64,000 nucleotides of DNA, taken from contig OX419345.1 in NCBI GenBank assembly GCA_948470475.1, positions 13,520,182-13,584,181 of the forward strand, given 5' to 3'. The stretch comes from Galaxea fascicularis (taxonomy: Eukaryota; Cnidaria; Anthozoa; Scleractinia; Euphylliidae). This document shows, piece by piece, positions 23,089-36,682 of the stretch. The position numbers were made by a program, and so were the translations under genes. The notes beneath the pieces are model-generated. The model was not told the origin of the DNA and made no database searches. It saw only the letters and a list, made by a program, of their open reading frames with translations. Position 1 is the stretch's first letter, and every line of letters begins with the position of its first letter.

Positions 23089-25924
23089 AGAGGACCGACA
23101 ACTAACACCAACACAGCCAATGACAACAATAACATTAAGAGCAAAACTCATTGACTTAGAGCGAAGAAATATGTTTATACGTAATGATATAATTTGGAGG
23201 CTGCATCGTCTTCGTCTCGGAAGCCGGAAAAAAAAATTCAATTCGATAGTCATCTCATCATATTTAAACACCTATTTTTTTATGTATATTTAAAAATATT
23301 TTTAAAACACTTATTTTTGGTTATTTTGTGAATGTTCGTTTGTCACTTATAATGGCTCCTGACTAATTCAGATTTCTCAACTGATCATGAAACTTGAGTT
23401 AGATTTCAGATTTCCAGTCATCAATGTAATGTAATGCCATACATTTTTACTGCATTTTTGCTAAGTTCTAGAAACATTTAAAATTTCCGTCTATTAGATC
23501 TTCCTGTGGGAGACTTTTTATCACAACAGCTGTTTCCTTGTGATGTTTCAATCGGAGAGAGCGACTACTTTTTTTAAGTACACGGGATGTTTAACTTCCT
23601 GCAAGTGTACTCTAGTAATATTTCTTATCATGCCAGAATATATTCTGACATGTTAATATAGCAAGAGACACGGTCTGATACTTGAAACACTGAGGAGGAA
23701 CATCAGTGTTAGTGTTTTTAGGAGCTATCATTCAGACATTTTCTTGGTTACTAAAATATCAGAAATATATTTGCATATCATTTAAAATGCTTACTCGTAA
23801 CTGTCGGTGAAGATCTTTCAGTATTGACTGAACGGGAGGTCTGACACCTTGAAACTAACTGAAGGAAGTTATATACGAGTACAGGAGCCCAATGACTAGT
23901 GATGTGCTCCTGACGAGTAGCAGTTACACATTTGATCCACTTCTAACTTTAAATACAATAAAACCTTTCTGTAATTTTTTCCGCAGACGGACGTACGGAA
24001 AAAAATACAGGCAAATGTATAAGAAATTAAAAATTCCACCGGGCGAATTTTGCTGCCGTTAGGAACCTCAGATTTTCACATTAACTGATCCGTTGGCTAG
24101 TAACTTCAGTTTCCATTTTGTAAATTTTTCTACATTCAAGGCTTTTACAAGTTATTTGACATCGGTTTCCAATATAAACACTGTTATTTCGGAAGCGTTT
24201 GCCTACCCGTCAAGATGGCGTCGGAAACCGTGACAAGGTCTATCAAGTTTGCGATTCAAAGAATCAAGTTTACGTATCAAAGACTCAAGTTGTCGTAAGA
24301 TCGTAATGAGCTCCATAATGCACCGTAATATAGATCTAACAACTTACATATCTTATGGGTGAAAATTTTGCAGTTTCGATTTTTTTAGGTTGAGTCGCCT
24401 GATCAACTGCCGTTTTAAAGAGACTAAGCGATTGAAAACGGCTTTTACCTTGTGCGCTTTTTTCTCACCTTGAAGTTGATAGTTCTCAAGAAGCCGGCAC
24501 AGTTGATCTTACCACCGCCGGTTGTCATAGCTTAGTAGGTCCACATCAGCCCTTGGCTGCCTTACTGTAACCTACTCATTAAATAAAGTATGTACAGTGT
24601 ATGTATGTATATCAGATGTATGTTTATTCAACCTGTAGAAACATTTCTTTACCATTACAAATCGACACAGAAATGTCTTTGTCTTTGTTACGCCTTCGTT
24701 GAACGAAACATTTCAATCAATCGCTAAATCTTTGTAGGTTGGGTTTTACATGCCTTTCATGACTATCTGCCCTCATCAGTTTACAAAGAGGTTTTTGGTC
24801 ATAACATAAGAAAACTGAATTTATTCACGATGCTGAGTACAGAATGCATGTTCAAGGGTTTTGGTTAAGAAAGTAAGATTAACACGATTTCAGTATCGGT
24901 GATACGTACATGCTTAGTATTAAATACCTTTTTGCTTTCATGTAAAACTGGAAAGCTGTAATAAATCCTTTTGCTGCAACACTTCACTGAGAATAACCAG
25001 AAGGATAAACCCGCGATTGTTATCAAATTTGTTTATACAAGCAACTCTTTTTGAAGACGCACTTCTGTCTCTTTGCCTTGGGAACACAAGGATATCCAAC
25101 ATTAATATTTCACTGACGGCTTTGGCAAGATTTCTACCCCAAGCGAAGCATGGTGTCATTAGTTAAATTGTCTAATATCAGAAGGTTCAATTCGGAGAGC
25201 CGCACCTAAAACCTGACTGCACTTTTATCGATTCGTTATTTAACTATATACATCTTACACTGTAGGTTTTGACTTGCCAAAGAGATTGCTCTTTTTTGGC
25301 AAAATACTGAATAGTTTCTTTTGAGTGTTATATCAAGAAACATTGTCATAAACCATTTGCACGTACAGGAGACATACCGTATTCGCAGTTGCCACAAGCT
25401 CTGTGTGACAAAGGTGTCCGTCTGGTAGAATTTACGGTCTTTTTGTATTATGTCTTCCGATTGTGGTGAATAAGTATTTCCCCTGTCACTTCACCGTACC
25501 CGAGACGATAAATCAACGTATAATCCGTGGACGCAAAACGTCATCCATATTTCCCCAGCTGTTTTTATGCGGGTGATAGGTTGTATTCATTTTAAAACGA
25601 GATAATTAAAATGCAAATGAAGTATTATCTTGGCGCTTGATAGTTCAGTAATAGAAAGCAAAATGTCGAAATGACTGGTATGTTAAATTAGATGTGTTTC
25701 CTTATTTGCTGAAAAAGTCTTTTTTTTCAAAAGCATCACAAAAAACTGACGCCAAAAAAACTTACTTTTTGCAATTTATCACGGCTTCTGAGCTGCGTGC
25801 GAAGTTGAAGTTCTTGTCTTGCATATTCAATAAGGCACAATGGCAACTCGGCAACTACCAGCATTTATTTCGCTTAATTTCTTTTGTCAGTGGGCTGTTC
25901 ATGACAAACTAGGCCTCAATTATT
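23089..25924. other. Intergenic, no gene recognised
   Basis: AT-rich sequence with only short ORFs lacking motifs. A CTGCCCTCATCAG phrase near 24770 may be a transposon-tail scrap. Confidence 0.5.
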
Positions 25925-25984
25925 TGGTTTTATCAACGGAATGTAAATTGACCACCGTACAGGGATTCTAAAAGCTGATATTTA

Positions 25985-26430
25985 GAGTGCATGTTAGCCC
26001 TTCCTCAGAGCGAATCGAGGAATTATGGGTTGTGTGTAGTTTATATAGTGGAGATGAAGCTACGGTATTACATGACGAGTGGTGACATAGCAACGTGAAA
26101 AATGGGAATGCATTAACTGAATGAAAAACTTTTGTTGATACCTTGGGGATTGAGGGTGCCGATTTGGAAGATGACCTTTTGTTCTAGATTCTTGCGGCTT
26201 TCCGCCCTACCTTGATGTAGCCTGAAAGGCTCCAGATAGCCATGTGTTGTTTGGAGTGGTTAGGGAGATTAAAATGACGAGCGACTGGCTCAGATGCATC
26301 CTTGTCATCCTAGTATCCTTCTCAACATCGCGAAGATCGGTCGCCTAGTCGTCTTCCTGTCTCGCCAATGTATAAGTTGTTGAATAACGTTAAGGTTATG
26401 CAATAAATGACAGTTGCGGAGGTATGTTTG
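25985..26430 (-). pseudogene. Penelope-type element remnant, GIY-YIG endonuclease end
   Basis: Read on the minus strand, segments in nearby frames give LYIGETGRRLGDR, then VARHFNLPNHSKQHMAIW, which match the GIY-YIG nuclease region at the C-terminus of Penelope-like retroelements. Stops and frame changes between the segments show decay. The tail includes the RSEEGLT-type end near 26010. No reverse transcriptase domain was seen upstream. Confidence 0.6.
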
Positions 26431-26871
26431 TATGAAGCGGCATTGGTGTCAAAAATTAAGGTCGCATTTCATGTACTGATCTTGCATTTTATGCTTTACT
26501 TTTCTCATTTCATGTTGAATCAGTTGCATTTCATACTGTGTTGCGAATTGATAGTGAGAATTCATTTTGTGAAGGAACTATGGTTTATTCAATAGTGCCG
26601 CATTTCTTGATGCATAACGTCCCATTGTTTAATAGTCCAAGCTCATTTTATGAAGTTCGTTTGGTTTTGTTAGTCGTGTGCTATTTCTTGATGCATCGTC
26701 CCATCGTTTGATAGCCAGCGGTCATTTTACAAAACAGTCATTTCATGATGGTAAAAGTTTACTTTATGATGGTAAAAGGAGGTTCATTTTATGAAGGTCC
26801 TTTTTTACCTATGAGTACGTTCGGGCTACTACGACATATCCCAAGAGCCTTTGTTGTCGGTAATCAAATCA

Positions 26872-27312
26872 AACATGGCGGACGAGAACTTGACCTTGCT
26901 GCGTTTGGTGCGAGACGCAATTTTAAGTATTGTTAAGCAGTTGGACGGTGGTAATGTTAGCGAAGACATGATAGATTATTCGGCTCTCAGGCTGGATCAG
27001 TTGTATGGGCATATCCTTCAATTAACAGCAAGTAATATAAACTTAAGAGAAGTAGAGCCTCTCATTTGCGAAGCAGCAAGATCGCTTAGAATTCTTGTAG
27101 GGATGAGTTACAACGACTGCTATGAATTGCTATTAGAACACAGTGGGCATGTTGGACGGCCCCGATTTGAAGTATCGAGAACGCAGCTCGAATACTTGCT
27201 GCAAAACGGCTTTACTGGCAAACAGATTTCCGAATGTCAAATTCCTTGTCATGACTGCCAGGCGAAGAATCTAGACCTCAATCTTCATTTCATACATATC
27301 TTATTTCGTTGA
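26872..27312 (+). pseudogene. Fragment of an integrase-type transposable-element protein (N-terminal part)
   Basis: The frame begins MADENLTLLRLVRDAIL and contains GRPRFEVSRTQLEYLL and NGFTGKQISE. It resembles the N-terminal region of transposon-derived proteins that usually continue into a helix-turn-helix and an rve-type integrase core. Here the similarity ends just after KQISE and the frame stops at 27312 without either domain. A stretch of repeated TTTTATGA/TTTCATGATG phrases lies upstream (about 26490-26790). It could be a broken copy or a first exon whose partner I could not find; I favour a broken copy. Confidence 0.5.
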
Positions 27313-28229
27313 TGAAAACCAAGAATAAGGCTGCAGGTCAGTATATTAACCATTTACGTTATAAGTACTAACTGATTGTACCACTGTGTACATGTCATTT
27401 CTTGAGAAAGACAGCTTGTCACTGCCTTCTCCACAGACTATTCCAGGGTTACTAAGGGTAGCGCAGACGAGTGGCATGCGGGGCATGGGAACGACCCCAG
27501 AGCGCAGAGTGGATGATGGCAAGGAGAAAAAGGACAAAAAGACTTTTCCTTTTTTCTACTTCCCATACGTCCCTTCGCCTAGTGATCGCGAGCGACTGGA
27601 GACGAGGCAGGCTTTGCCAGGAGAGAAAATCTGTTGCAGTTGGATCATTGAAAGCCATGAGACCACTTATGTAATGATTCCGCTATCCAACTTGAGGTAG
27701 TCATGACAAAAGCATTTCAAGGCTTTAATTAAGCACCGAAATTTGTCGTGACGAATTCTGTGTTCTTCAGTAAGTGTTCTGTAGTTTCATTGAAAAGTTC
27801 TCAGACATTGTGGCATACGAGTTAGCAGGGCAGATTTTGGGAAAAAAGGCAGAGGAAATCAAAGATTTTCTTCGTATTTGGAACCAAAAAATTTTTAAGT
27901 GCCGAAGGTTGAATCCTGAATTAGTGATTTTTTTTAATAAAGATCTAAAGTTTGCCTTCGCCCTTGATTTTAGTATGAACTGTTTTACCTCATGATGCTT
28001 CTATCATTGTCAAATGTTTGTGCCTTGTTTCTTGGTGTGCTGACGCAATTTCTAATTCATTTTCAATCCTTTGCTCACGCTAAAAGTGGCTCCACCACGT
28101 TGTTTACTGTTTTTTGGTCAAAATGCCTTAAAATTATGATTGATCTTTACATCTAAACGTATTCTAGAGCTTACAATGCAGACTTAAATAAAATCTCGAT
28201 TCTTTCTCCGCCTTTTCTTTGGACAACTA

Positions 28230-28501
28230 CAATCCTGGACAAAAGTGTTGGGAAGGTAGCATCACTTTAGACATAACCCCCTCCCCCTTATCAATGTTGG
28301 ATTTTTCTGGAAGGAAATGGTGACTTCTCTTGAATCAAGAACCCCATGAAGAAACCCCAACATTGAATATGGGGGAGGGGGGGGGGGGGGCCACAAGAGC
28401 ATGTCATTTCCCAAATAGTACAGCTAATAGTTCGAACAATCGAAATAGGTGCGAAGTGAAGTGATGCACGCAACTTTCCCAACAACTTTTGACCACGATT
28501 G
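28230..28501. repeat. MITE-like element, tandem copy 1
   Basis: Ends CAATCCTGGACAAAAGTGTT and AACTTTTGACCACGATTG form imperfect terminal inverted repeats. The internal part has a run of G at about 28373-28390. It is nearly identical to 28507-28776. Confidence 0.75.
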
Positions 28502-28506
28502 TCTGA

Positions 28507-28776
28507 CAATCCTGGACAAAAGTGTTGGGAAGGTAGCATCACTTTAGACATAACCCCCTCCCCCTTATCAATGTTGGATTTTTCTGGAAGGAAATGGTGA
28601 CTTCTCTTGAATCAAGAACCCCATGAAGAAACCCCAACATTGAATATGGGGGAGGGGGGGGGGGGCCACAAGAGCATGTCATTTCCCAAATAGTACAGCT
28701 AATAGTTCGAACAATCGAAATAGGTGCGAAGTGAAGTGATGCACGCAACTTTCCCAACAACTTTTGACCACGATTG
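28507..28776. repeat. MITE-like element, tandem copy 2
   Basis: A near-identical head-to-tail copy of 28230-28501, separated by five bases. The length difference lies in the G run. Confidence 0.75.
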
Positions 28777-29515
28777 TAGCCCCGGTTCCTGAAAAGCGGT
28801 TTAAACGATCCCCTGAGAGTTAAACCAAGATTAAATTTCGTATTCCTGGTATAACTAATCGGAGGTTAAAAAGGCGTTTCTTAAAACAAATTTATCCTTC
28901 GATTACCTTGGGTGATTTCTGGTCAGCAAGTTTTTTTTAGCAACCTGGTGGGCAAATATTTTTTTCCCTCCTAAATGCTCTGCATGATATTTTTTCTCTC
29001 CTCATTTCTCTCCAGGATTTTTTTTCCTCAAAAAGCGTCGTGTTTACATTTACAGAATGTATTTACATTTACATTGTGGTTATTGCAGTAATAGTACTAA
29101 TCTGGAGCTGCAAAGCCTTAAATTGTTGTAAGCTATATAAGATCATTCTTGTATAGCTACATGTTTTCGGAATGTCATTATTTAGAATCATTTAATATTA
29201 CCTAATAACAATACTCTCTCTGACTCCTCCTATTATAAACGCCTTCAAACGTAAGACAAAAATTAAGTATGAAACGGAAAAGTTTATATGTGTTAATTCT
29301 AATAACATGGACAAATTTAATAAGAAGTGAGATTTGTGCATGGGCTTTGTACCTCTTTTTGCAATCTGTTTATATGTGTGCTTATTCTATGTTTTTGGAA
29401 CAGTATTGACGTAATGTAAATTTTGGGTATTATGTAGCTTTATAGGCATTAGACAACTATATTGTAATGTAGTGTAAGTTAATGTATATTTTGAATGAAT
29501 AATAAAAGACATTAT

Positions 29516-29611
29516 TATTCATTCAAAATATTTTCCCGTTTCTGATTGGTTAAAACCACACGCATAATTCACTATAACCAGCTGCTGTTCACCAAATTTG
29601 GAAAGAAACTT

Positions 29612-29679
<68 letters not shown>

Positions 29680-29800
29680 GCTGGGGACGAGATTGTGTTA
29701 TTTTATTTTAGGTCTACAAATTGTTGGAGGGTGCGGTGGATAACACCCTCCTCGACCTGTAGAATTCTTCATATCCTACTCAGCCTCATTCAATAATTGC
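29516..29800. repeat. Dispersed repeat
   Basis: A block from TATTCATTCAAAATATTTTC to CTCATTCAATAATTGC, with TTGGAGGGTGCGGTGGATAA inside. It resembles a repeat common in coral genomes and has partly mirrored ends (ATTCATTCAAAAT versus CATTCAATAAT). It is non-coding. Confidence 0.4.
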
Positions 29801-30531
29801 TAAATATTATATAAGACATTGCAAAAACTTATATTTCAATAGAAAGCAATTATATGAAAATGCTTCAGTTGAAAAGATGAAAAATGAACAAATTATTTTT
29901 CTTTGTCTGATAAAACTTGATTCTTCAAATAGAAAAATTAACCTCCATTACTGCTTGTGATAAGCTAACGAGTTTGGATACAGTGCGAGCCAGCCAGCCA
30001 GCCAGAAATCCCTGACCCCAATAACCGCAAACTACCTAAGGAACTGTAGGCTAACTGCAGTGCTAACTAGGCTAGCCAATGTGTAACTTAGGCTAACCGT
30101 AATGGCTTGCATGACTCCTATGACTTGGAGCCATGTGAATCGAGCAAGCAAGAAATCCCTTATCCCATTATAAGGGCAAACCGCAAGCTACCTAAGCTAA
30201 CTGTAGATTGAAAACAGATAAAAGTCTAATCATTTTCTTTTATTCTTACCTCATAGTTTGACGAATCCATTATTTGGGCCCACTTCAACACATGTAGATG
30301 TAGACAACTGCGCACATGTTTCTCAGAATTCTATTTTCACGAACCGCGTGGTTTGCGTCTCTCTTCTAAGCGTCAAGTTACCGGCTCAAAGGTCTCTTGT
30401 AAAACACGAGACGAACGATTGTCAGCATTAGAATGAGGGAATGGGGAGAGGTTGCTCTCTCCCATCCTTATTTATTGTAATATTCGTTGACATTTCTTCA
30501 TTCTGTTTGCGCGTTTTTTTCTATTAGTAAA

Positions 30532-30595
30532 CCTGCAACCTGCAATCTGCAATCTGCAATCTGCAACCTGCAAACTGCAACCTGCGACCTGCAAA
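30532..30595 (+). repeat. (CTGCAAY)n heptamer microsatellite
   Basis: About nine copies of a seven-base unit, CTGCAAC/CTGCAAT with few variants. It has no spacers and no cas-like context. Confidence 0.85.
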
Positions 30596-31178
30596 TTAGA
30601 CCCGTCGTTAAAGATGATATTATACATGGGTTGAATTCCCTATACAGCTAATAGCAGGATAGTTTGGACCAAAACTTTCCGAAATCTCCGTGGCAGTGCC
30701 GCTTTAAATAAATCAAGCTGATGGTTTTTTTTATCAATGATTAGCAAATTATCACTTACCGGACGTCTGGTGAAAATTTGGTGATGGTGGTGATTTTCAG
30801 TTCACCATTGCAAGATTAAAGTCCGCCGGTACACACGAAACTCCAGGTTTTTAGCGAGGAAACAATTATCCACTGGACAATTGTTTCGAAGATAACTTCT
30901 TACATGGACTACATGTAATTTGTTGTCTACAGCTTCTGTCTGTCTAGCTTGATTTTCCAGTCCCCAAATCTCCAGCCTTCAAGAGAGCGTTTTGTTTAAG
31001 GAGGAGACGAGGCGCCTTAGGTGAGCATTCTGCACTTGACCTATTTCAATCAAATCACACAGGAACCAGGTCTTCTTCAGCTAATCGGCATTTGGCAGAA
31101 GTCACCGTGTCGATCGCGTAACCTCATGTGGTTCAGTGTGTTCTCACGAAGAGCTTTACCTGTGGCTCTGTGAGACCA

Positions 31179-31434
31179 GGGGTACTTTCCATTTACAGGA
31201 TCCATCAGGGTAGAAATTTTAGGTTTAAATATTCAATGCTGCAGCTTGTTCAAATACAAAATAGATAAGCCACAAAATGTACTAGTATCAGTTGGGAAGC
31301 TAAGAAAGAACAGAAAAAGTGCATTGATTAAGCCGATGGTCCATTATTTCTGAAACGTTCCAAATGGAATTGTATGTACCATTTGATTTCCCAACCAGAA
31401 TTTCCGGGTTTTCTGTGTAAATGGAAAGCACCCC
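31179..31434. mobile_element. MITE-like element
   Basis: GGGGTACTTTCCATTTACA at the left is mirrored by TGTAAATGGAAAGCACCCC at the right. The body matches a degenerate copy at 53967-54225 in the same orientation. Confidence 0.65.
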
Positions 31435-32130
31435 TTGACATCACATGACCTTTACATACTTCCGCAACCGGTCAATAAGCTGAAAGAGGCCAAAAAATTC
31501 GGTTGAAATTCAAAACATTCTTTGTTTGATATTTCAGCACGCGCTGAGTTAGGAGATTAGCCCAGTATGTCATCAACAGAATGAGGAAACAACATTTTTG
31601 GTTTTAAAAGTTTGCCTATGTGATTCTATAACTGACATGTCAAGTTGAGGCTGGAATTTATTGTTGGTAGTCGACACATAACCCAGTTCACCATGCGGGC
31701 TCGTCACATACAAGTATATCTTCGGCCGACAACGTTAATTGAAATAGCTGTATGTAACTTGATCCTAAGGCGATGCTTTCAATCAGTCATAATATGGGAC
31801 AGTGAAAGAGATACACAGTTAAAGTGCCACCCTGCTTCAGTTACCTCCAGAATTGAAACTATTTCCGATGATGTTTTCTGCTTATTAATGGTTAATTTTG
31901 AATATCAAATTTATTATGCGTAGACTTTTTTATTGTAACCTGCTGTAGAAAACTGAAAGCATTTAAATTGGCAATGAAGGCAGATGCGTACGTCTTACAC
32001 TCTACGCTTCAAGGTAGGAATGAAAAACAATGTACTAACGTTTAACCTTTGGTTGCTAACAGTCAGAGAGTAAAAAAAAAATGAAAAGGAAAACTATATG
32101 GAATTTTATACTGGAAATCAGGATTTGAAT

Positions 32131-32244
32131 CGTGCCCTGGAGAAAGAACCCATTCAAACAGTGTTTTATGAATATTTATTCCGTGATCGTGCTCTGGAGA
32201 AAGAACCCATTCAAACAGTGTTTTATGAATATTTATTCCGTGTG
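32131..32244 (+). repeat. 57-bp tandem duplication in a small ORF
   Basis: Two almost identical 57-bp units encode RALEKEPIQTVFYEYLFR twice, inside an open frame from 32098 to 32301 (67 codons). The period is a multiple of three and the frame is kept. The encoded peptide is not recognised, and there is no further evidence that it is a gene. Confidence 0.8.
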
Positions 32245-32301
32245 GGGCTTAAGTCATACAATTTAGTTTACAAAAGCTTCTCAGGAGAGCATATTCTGTG
32301 A

Positions 32302-35300
32302 CTAAAAACGTTCAAATCTGCAAAGCATAAAACAACTATTTTAAGACAAGTTTTTCGTGAGGGTAAATAGAATCAGACAAACAGTTTATTACAGGCAATT
32401 CGTATTGACGCGTTACAAACTTGAACCTTGCTCTAACGCGTCAATTATAGTTTCCGTCCATTGTCTTACACTTGAAATAACCAAATTTCTTAACCTATAA
32501 AATTGTTTTGAGTTTCTTTAGTCGGTACTTTGTAAGGCTCCGAGCCTCAGGGGAGGTGATATCGTTTGACAGATGGGGCATTTTGATCAAGTCACGAGAG
32601 TAAGCATTAAAAGAGAAGAAATTTCACATTTTTGTCTTTCTCAGCTACTATGAACACCTTAAATGAAATGATTTTTCGACTGTGACATTCGGTAAAACAT
32701 ATTTTTTTGCTTGTGTCTCGGGTGAAACCTACATCACTCCAATAAAAGCACGATTTTCCTCACTCTGTCATAAATTACAGTGTCAATCAAAATCTGAGGA
32801 AATTTTCCGACAGGATGTTGTACGTATAAAACAGTACAGTAAACGGCGCTGTACAAATTTGTTCGTCGAAACAACTAGTTCACTCTTTTAATTTATTTTG
32901 TCGTCGAAAATCTTCATTACCAATTAAAAAAGATAAAATGGACCGATAAAAGTCTTTTACCCTTTTTTTTCTATAGCTTTCATTGTTGAAGTAGTCAAAA
33001 CAACTTAAGTCCAACATTGAAGATATAAATCATTTACAACGGTTTTTAAGTGTTATTAAAATAAACGAAAGGGACAGAAACTGTCCGATGCCACAATAGC
33101 TGAGACGCGAAAACAAAATATTTTATTTGAAATTCTTTGGCCATAAAGAAATGGAATATATCTGTATATTGTTAATGAAACATTTCATGAATTTTTAAAA
33201 GGATCTAATTTTAAATGTTAGCCGGAGAAATTTTGGTTAACGATAAATAAGTAAAATCTTCACAACCTATTGGAAGCTAGGTTTGGCTTTCAAATGCAAA
33301 TCGATCTTGCTAAGAATACTCCATCAAAGTCTCAATGAGTACCCTCCTTACCAAAGGTTTCTAACCAATTAAAACAGAATATATATAGTGTCATGCGAGC
33401 CCTATGGCCCTATAGCTGTTTTATGAGCACAAATCCACTGTGTAACAGCGGCTTTTTTTTGTGGGGAGAATTAGCTCGTGGCTGAGCGAGAGGGGCCCTG
33501 TTACCTTCCGGGATCTTTTAACAAGTGAAGGACCCGAACTTCATTCAGGAACATGGCATTTATTTGAGATCTTCACTCATTTCGTTACAGGCAGAACTTA
33601 AAGCTCTACTGTGAGGCTTATTGTCATATACGATTTCCAACCAATAATATTTGGACAACTCATGCACTTACGTAAGCTTAGCAAATGGAAGAAATTCGCA
33701 CTTTTCACACCTTTACAATTCTAAAGCGTTTTCTAAGGACAGATGGAAAACACCTAAATTACTCGCTTTATGATCAGAAACATTGCGACATTACCTAACT
33801 TTTCTTAAATCTCATTTAACTGGAATACGTCCCGTAACAATTGCAGCTCGACACCGCAATGCCTTTGTAACCAGAACACTGCGAGTATCGTCTAAGCCGA
33901 CCGAGGCAGGCCTCCCGTCCTCCAGTTAACAAAGGTCTAATACGTTATCTATGTTTTATGGTTAAGCTAAGTTGAAAAGCACAATTTGCACAAATTTTTG
34001 GAAAATACCAAAGTATCAGAATTCACGCTCTATACTTACGTATGCTTGTTATGACATCATGAGCCGACTTATCGAAACCTCTACGATACTTGTCATTTTG
34101 CATTGGTTCTTCTCAAGCCTTTCGCATTTAACTGTGAGACTTGTCTTCAATACAATGACCAGTCCAGCTTAATTTCGAATTTTCATTCATTCCGTCTTAA
34201 TGTCAGGGAAAATATAAAATTTACCAGTAAGAATATCTCACAAATTGATGTGTCTTAGTAACTGCTGAAAGCTACCCATTGGGTACAGTATCTCTTTCAG
34301 GTTACCTAGACGCACAGTTGATTTGTGACGTATTCTTGGCACTCTAAGCCACATCCTATAAGCATCGCATTTAAAATTAACGACTCTGGTTAGACTGAGT
34401 TCGCATTGGATAAAATGAAAAGAAATAAATGTGCCACACCAAATTTAGCATAAAAGGGACGTTTCGTGTAATTCTGAATGTGATTTCAGTTTGATAATAG
34501 GTATGTACAAAAAATAAACGTTTTGATTTTTAGAAGCAAGTAAAGTTGTGGTGACTATTCTAATGAAAGCAGGTTTGTGTCCATCTTGGGGAGCACATCA
34601 ATTAAACGAATACATCTGACAATTGTATATCTTCGTTTTAGAGTCGGCACTCCAGGTCATATTTAGTCTTTCCTGAGTACTGAGTTTTAAGCTTTCACAG
34701 GATGTAGGATCTACCTGTGTAACAAATGTTTGCATTAATAATTAATATTTAGAAGCGAATTAAAGCGCTTAGAAAAGTAATAAATCACAGATGCCAAAGG
34801 AAAAATGTATTGAATAATTCTCGACCTTTTGAAGGGGATGCAGAGTTTTAAATTTAAACCAAGAACCGTCTAGGAGAACAAGAACGGGAATTTCACCACG
34901 AATTTTAGGTACTTCGTATTTCAATTTAAATTAAGTATTTGTCCTTGGTAGATTTTATGACATACGATGAGCCGATGCCAGCAAAATAGCCGCGGTCTCG
35001 TGCGACGACCAGACTCATCATGAATTTTAAACTCTGATAATTGTTTGGTTTTTGCTCCCAAGAAGGTAGTCATTTAAACGCAAAATTTGTCCTTGTATGT
35101 GAACTACAAAAACATTCTTTATGCGAGTCAGAGTGTTAAAACGACCTTTCAGAAGTAATTTCTACCATTTTGAACATGGCAATAACACAGTGTTCTCAAT
35201 TATAATTACAGTCCCAATGTCACTTAAGATTCGGGTCATACGGGAACTACAATAGAACGAATGTAGCTCGTAGTATTTGTTTTTGATTGCAAGTTAACCT

Positions 35301-36680
35301 TACCCAGTGCAGAAGGTTTGCTTTCGTGTGAAAGTGATAATTACTATGATCTTTTTGATAGTGAATCAGTGTTCATTTATCTACAACCCCTTTCAATGCC
35401 ACTTTAGGTTGTTAACGTCGCATCTATGTACAAATTTTCCTTTTCTTCTGATGGAAAATCTGTTCCTTTCCCCTCTTGACTAGCTTTTTTTGGTTCAGCA
35501 ATGGAAACTCCATAAAGTGTTTGTGTACACAAAAGGATTCATAAGATGCAGTTTCTAGGGTGTTACATGCCAGTGCAAGGCTATAGTGAACTAATTTTGT
35601 GAAAGCTGACAGGACCTAGGTTGGCCCCCTCCGCCATGTTGAACGTAGGTGAGAGTCGCCAACATGACCGCCGTCGTGATCATAAGATCGGTAAAATCGG
35701 TAAAAGTAAAATACAGATGATGAAATCAATGTAACCAACCGAATATCTCTTAATTCAGAATTGTTGAAATGAGACTTAAAACATGAATACCATTTTGGTG
35801 TCAAGAAAATCAGGACAATTTTTGGTCCTCTTCAGAGTAATGTTTTAGAATTTTTATGACATCCCATACAAACCAACAGTTGGACACTGAAGGTACGTTT
35901 CTTTGGGAGAATCCAAGATCGGATTTTTGATCTAAGATCAAGCGGATTCTGTAATACCAAAGAAACGAAAAATCCAAAAATGGAGTTTTGCCTCGACAAC
36001 GCGCCCAGCGTAAGTTGACGGTTGTTTTGAAAATGGCGGCTAGCCAATATTTAGTTTTTTGAAGAGTTCCTCGTGGACGATTTACCGCAGAAACAGGATC
36101 AGAAGATATAGCAGCAGCATTGAGCTGATGGTAAAGACGAAGAGTTCTGCAAATTAAAGAAATCAAAAGATCTGTTGCATTATTTACCGCCCGTGAACTC
36201 GTGAAGCAACGAATGTCAGATATTTGCGTTTGAAATCCGTCTAGCATTGTCGAAATTTGTTTAGCTTTGAAACTGACCGCCTAATTAATCATGATTTTCT
36301 TTGAACTTTTAGGTTAATTCTACGATGAAAATGAAAACCTGTCTTGATCGTGCGCCATGTTTGGTGGACGTTTCATGAGTAAACCGCTGGCCAAACGTAC
36401 TTTTTTTGGATCCGTTCCCCAAAGAAATGCACGGATCATGAATTCTAAAAATTCGGGTTTAGATTGCATCTAATAAATCCACTCGGAGTGTGGATTCTTC
36501 AGATTCTTGACCCATTTTTGGATTTTAGTAAAAAAAAAAAAAACACAAAATCTATTTTTGGATCTAAGAATGTGGATTTAGTTTTCCCAAAGAGACGCAA
36601 CCTGAGCATCATGAACGTACTGTACGCGCAAACAGTACTGTTTCTTATGTTATGTGGCCAGCGCGAAGGACACTCTCCAC
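32302..36680. other. Intergenic, no gene recognised
   Basis: Only short ORFs without motifs. A small inverted structure at about 35892-35970 (ACGTTTCTTTGG mirrored by CCAAAGAAACG) is probably another tiny MITE. Confidence 0.5.
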
Positions 36681-36682
36681 TA

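Noticed and set aside
30532..30595. Short regularly repeated units considered as a CRISPR array
   Set aside because: The units are seven bases with no spacers, in a eukaryotic context. It is a microsatellite.
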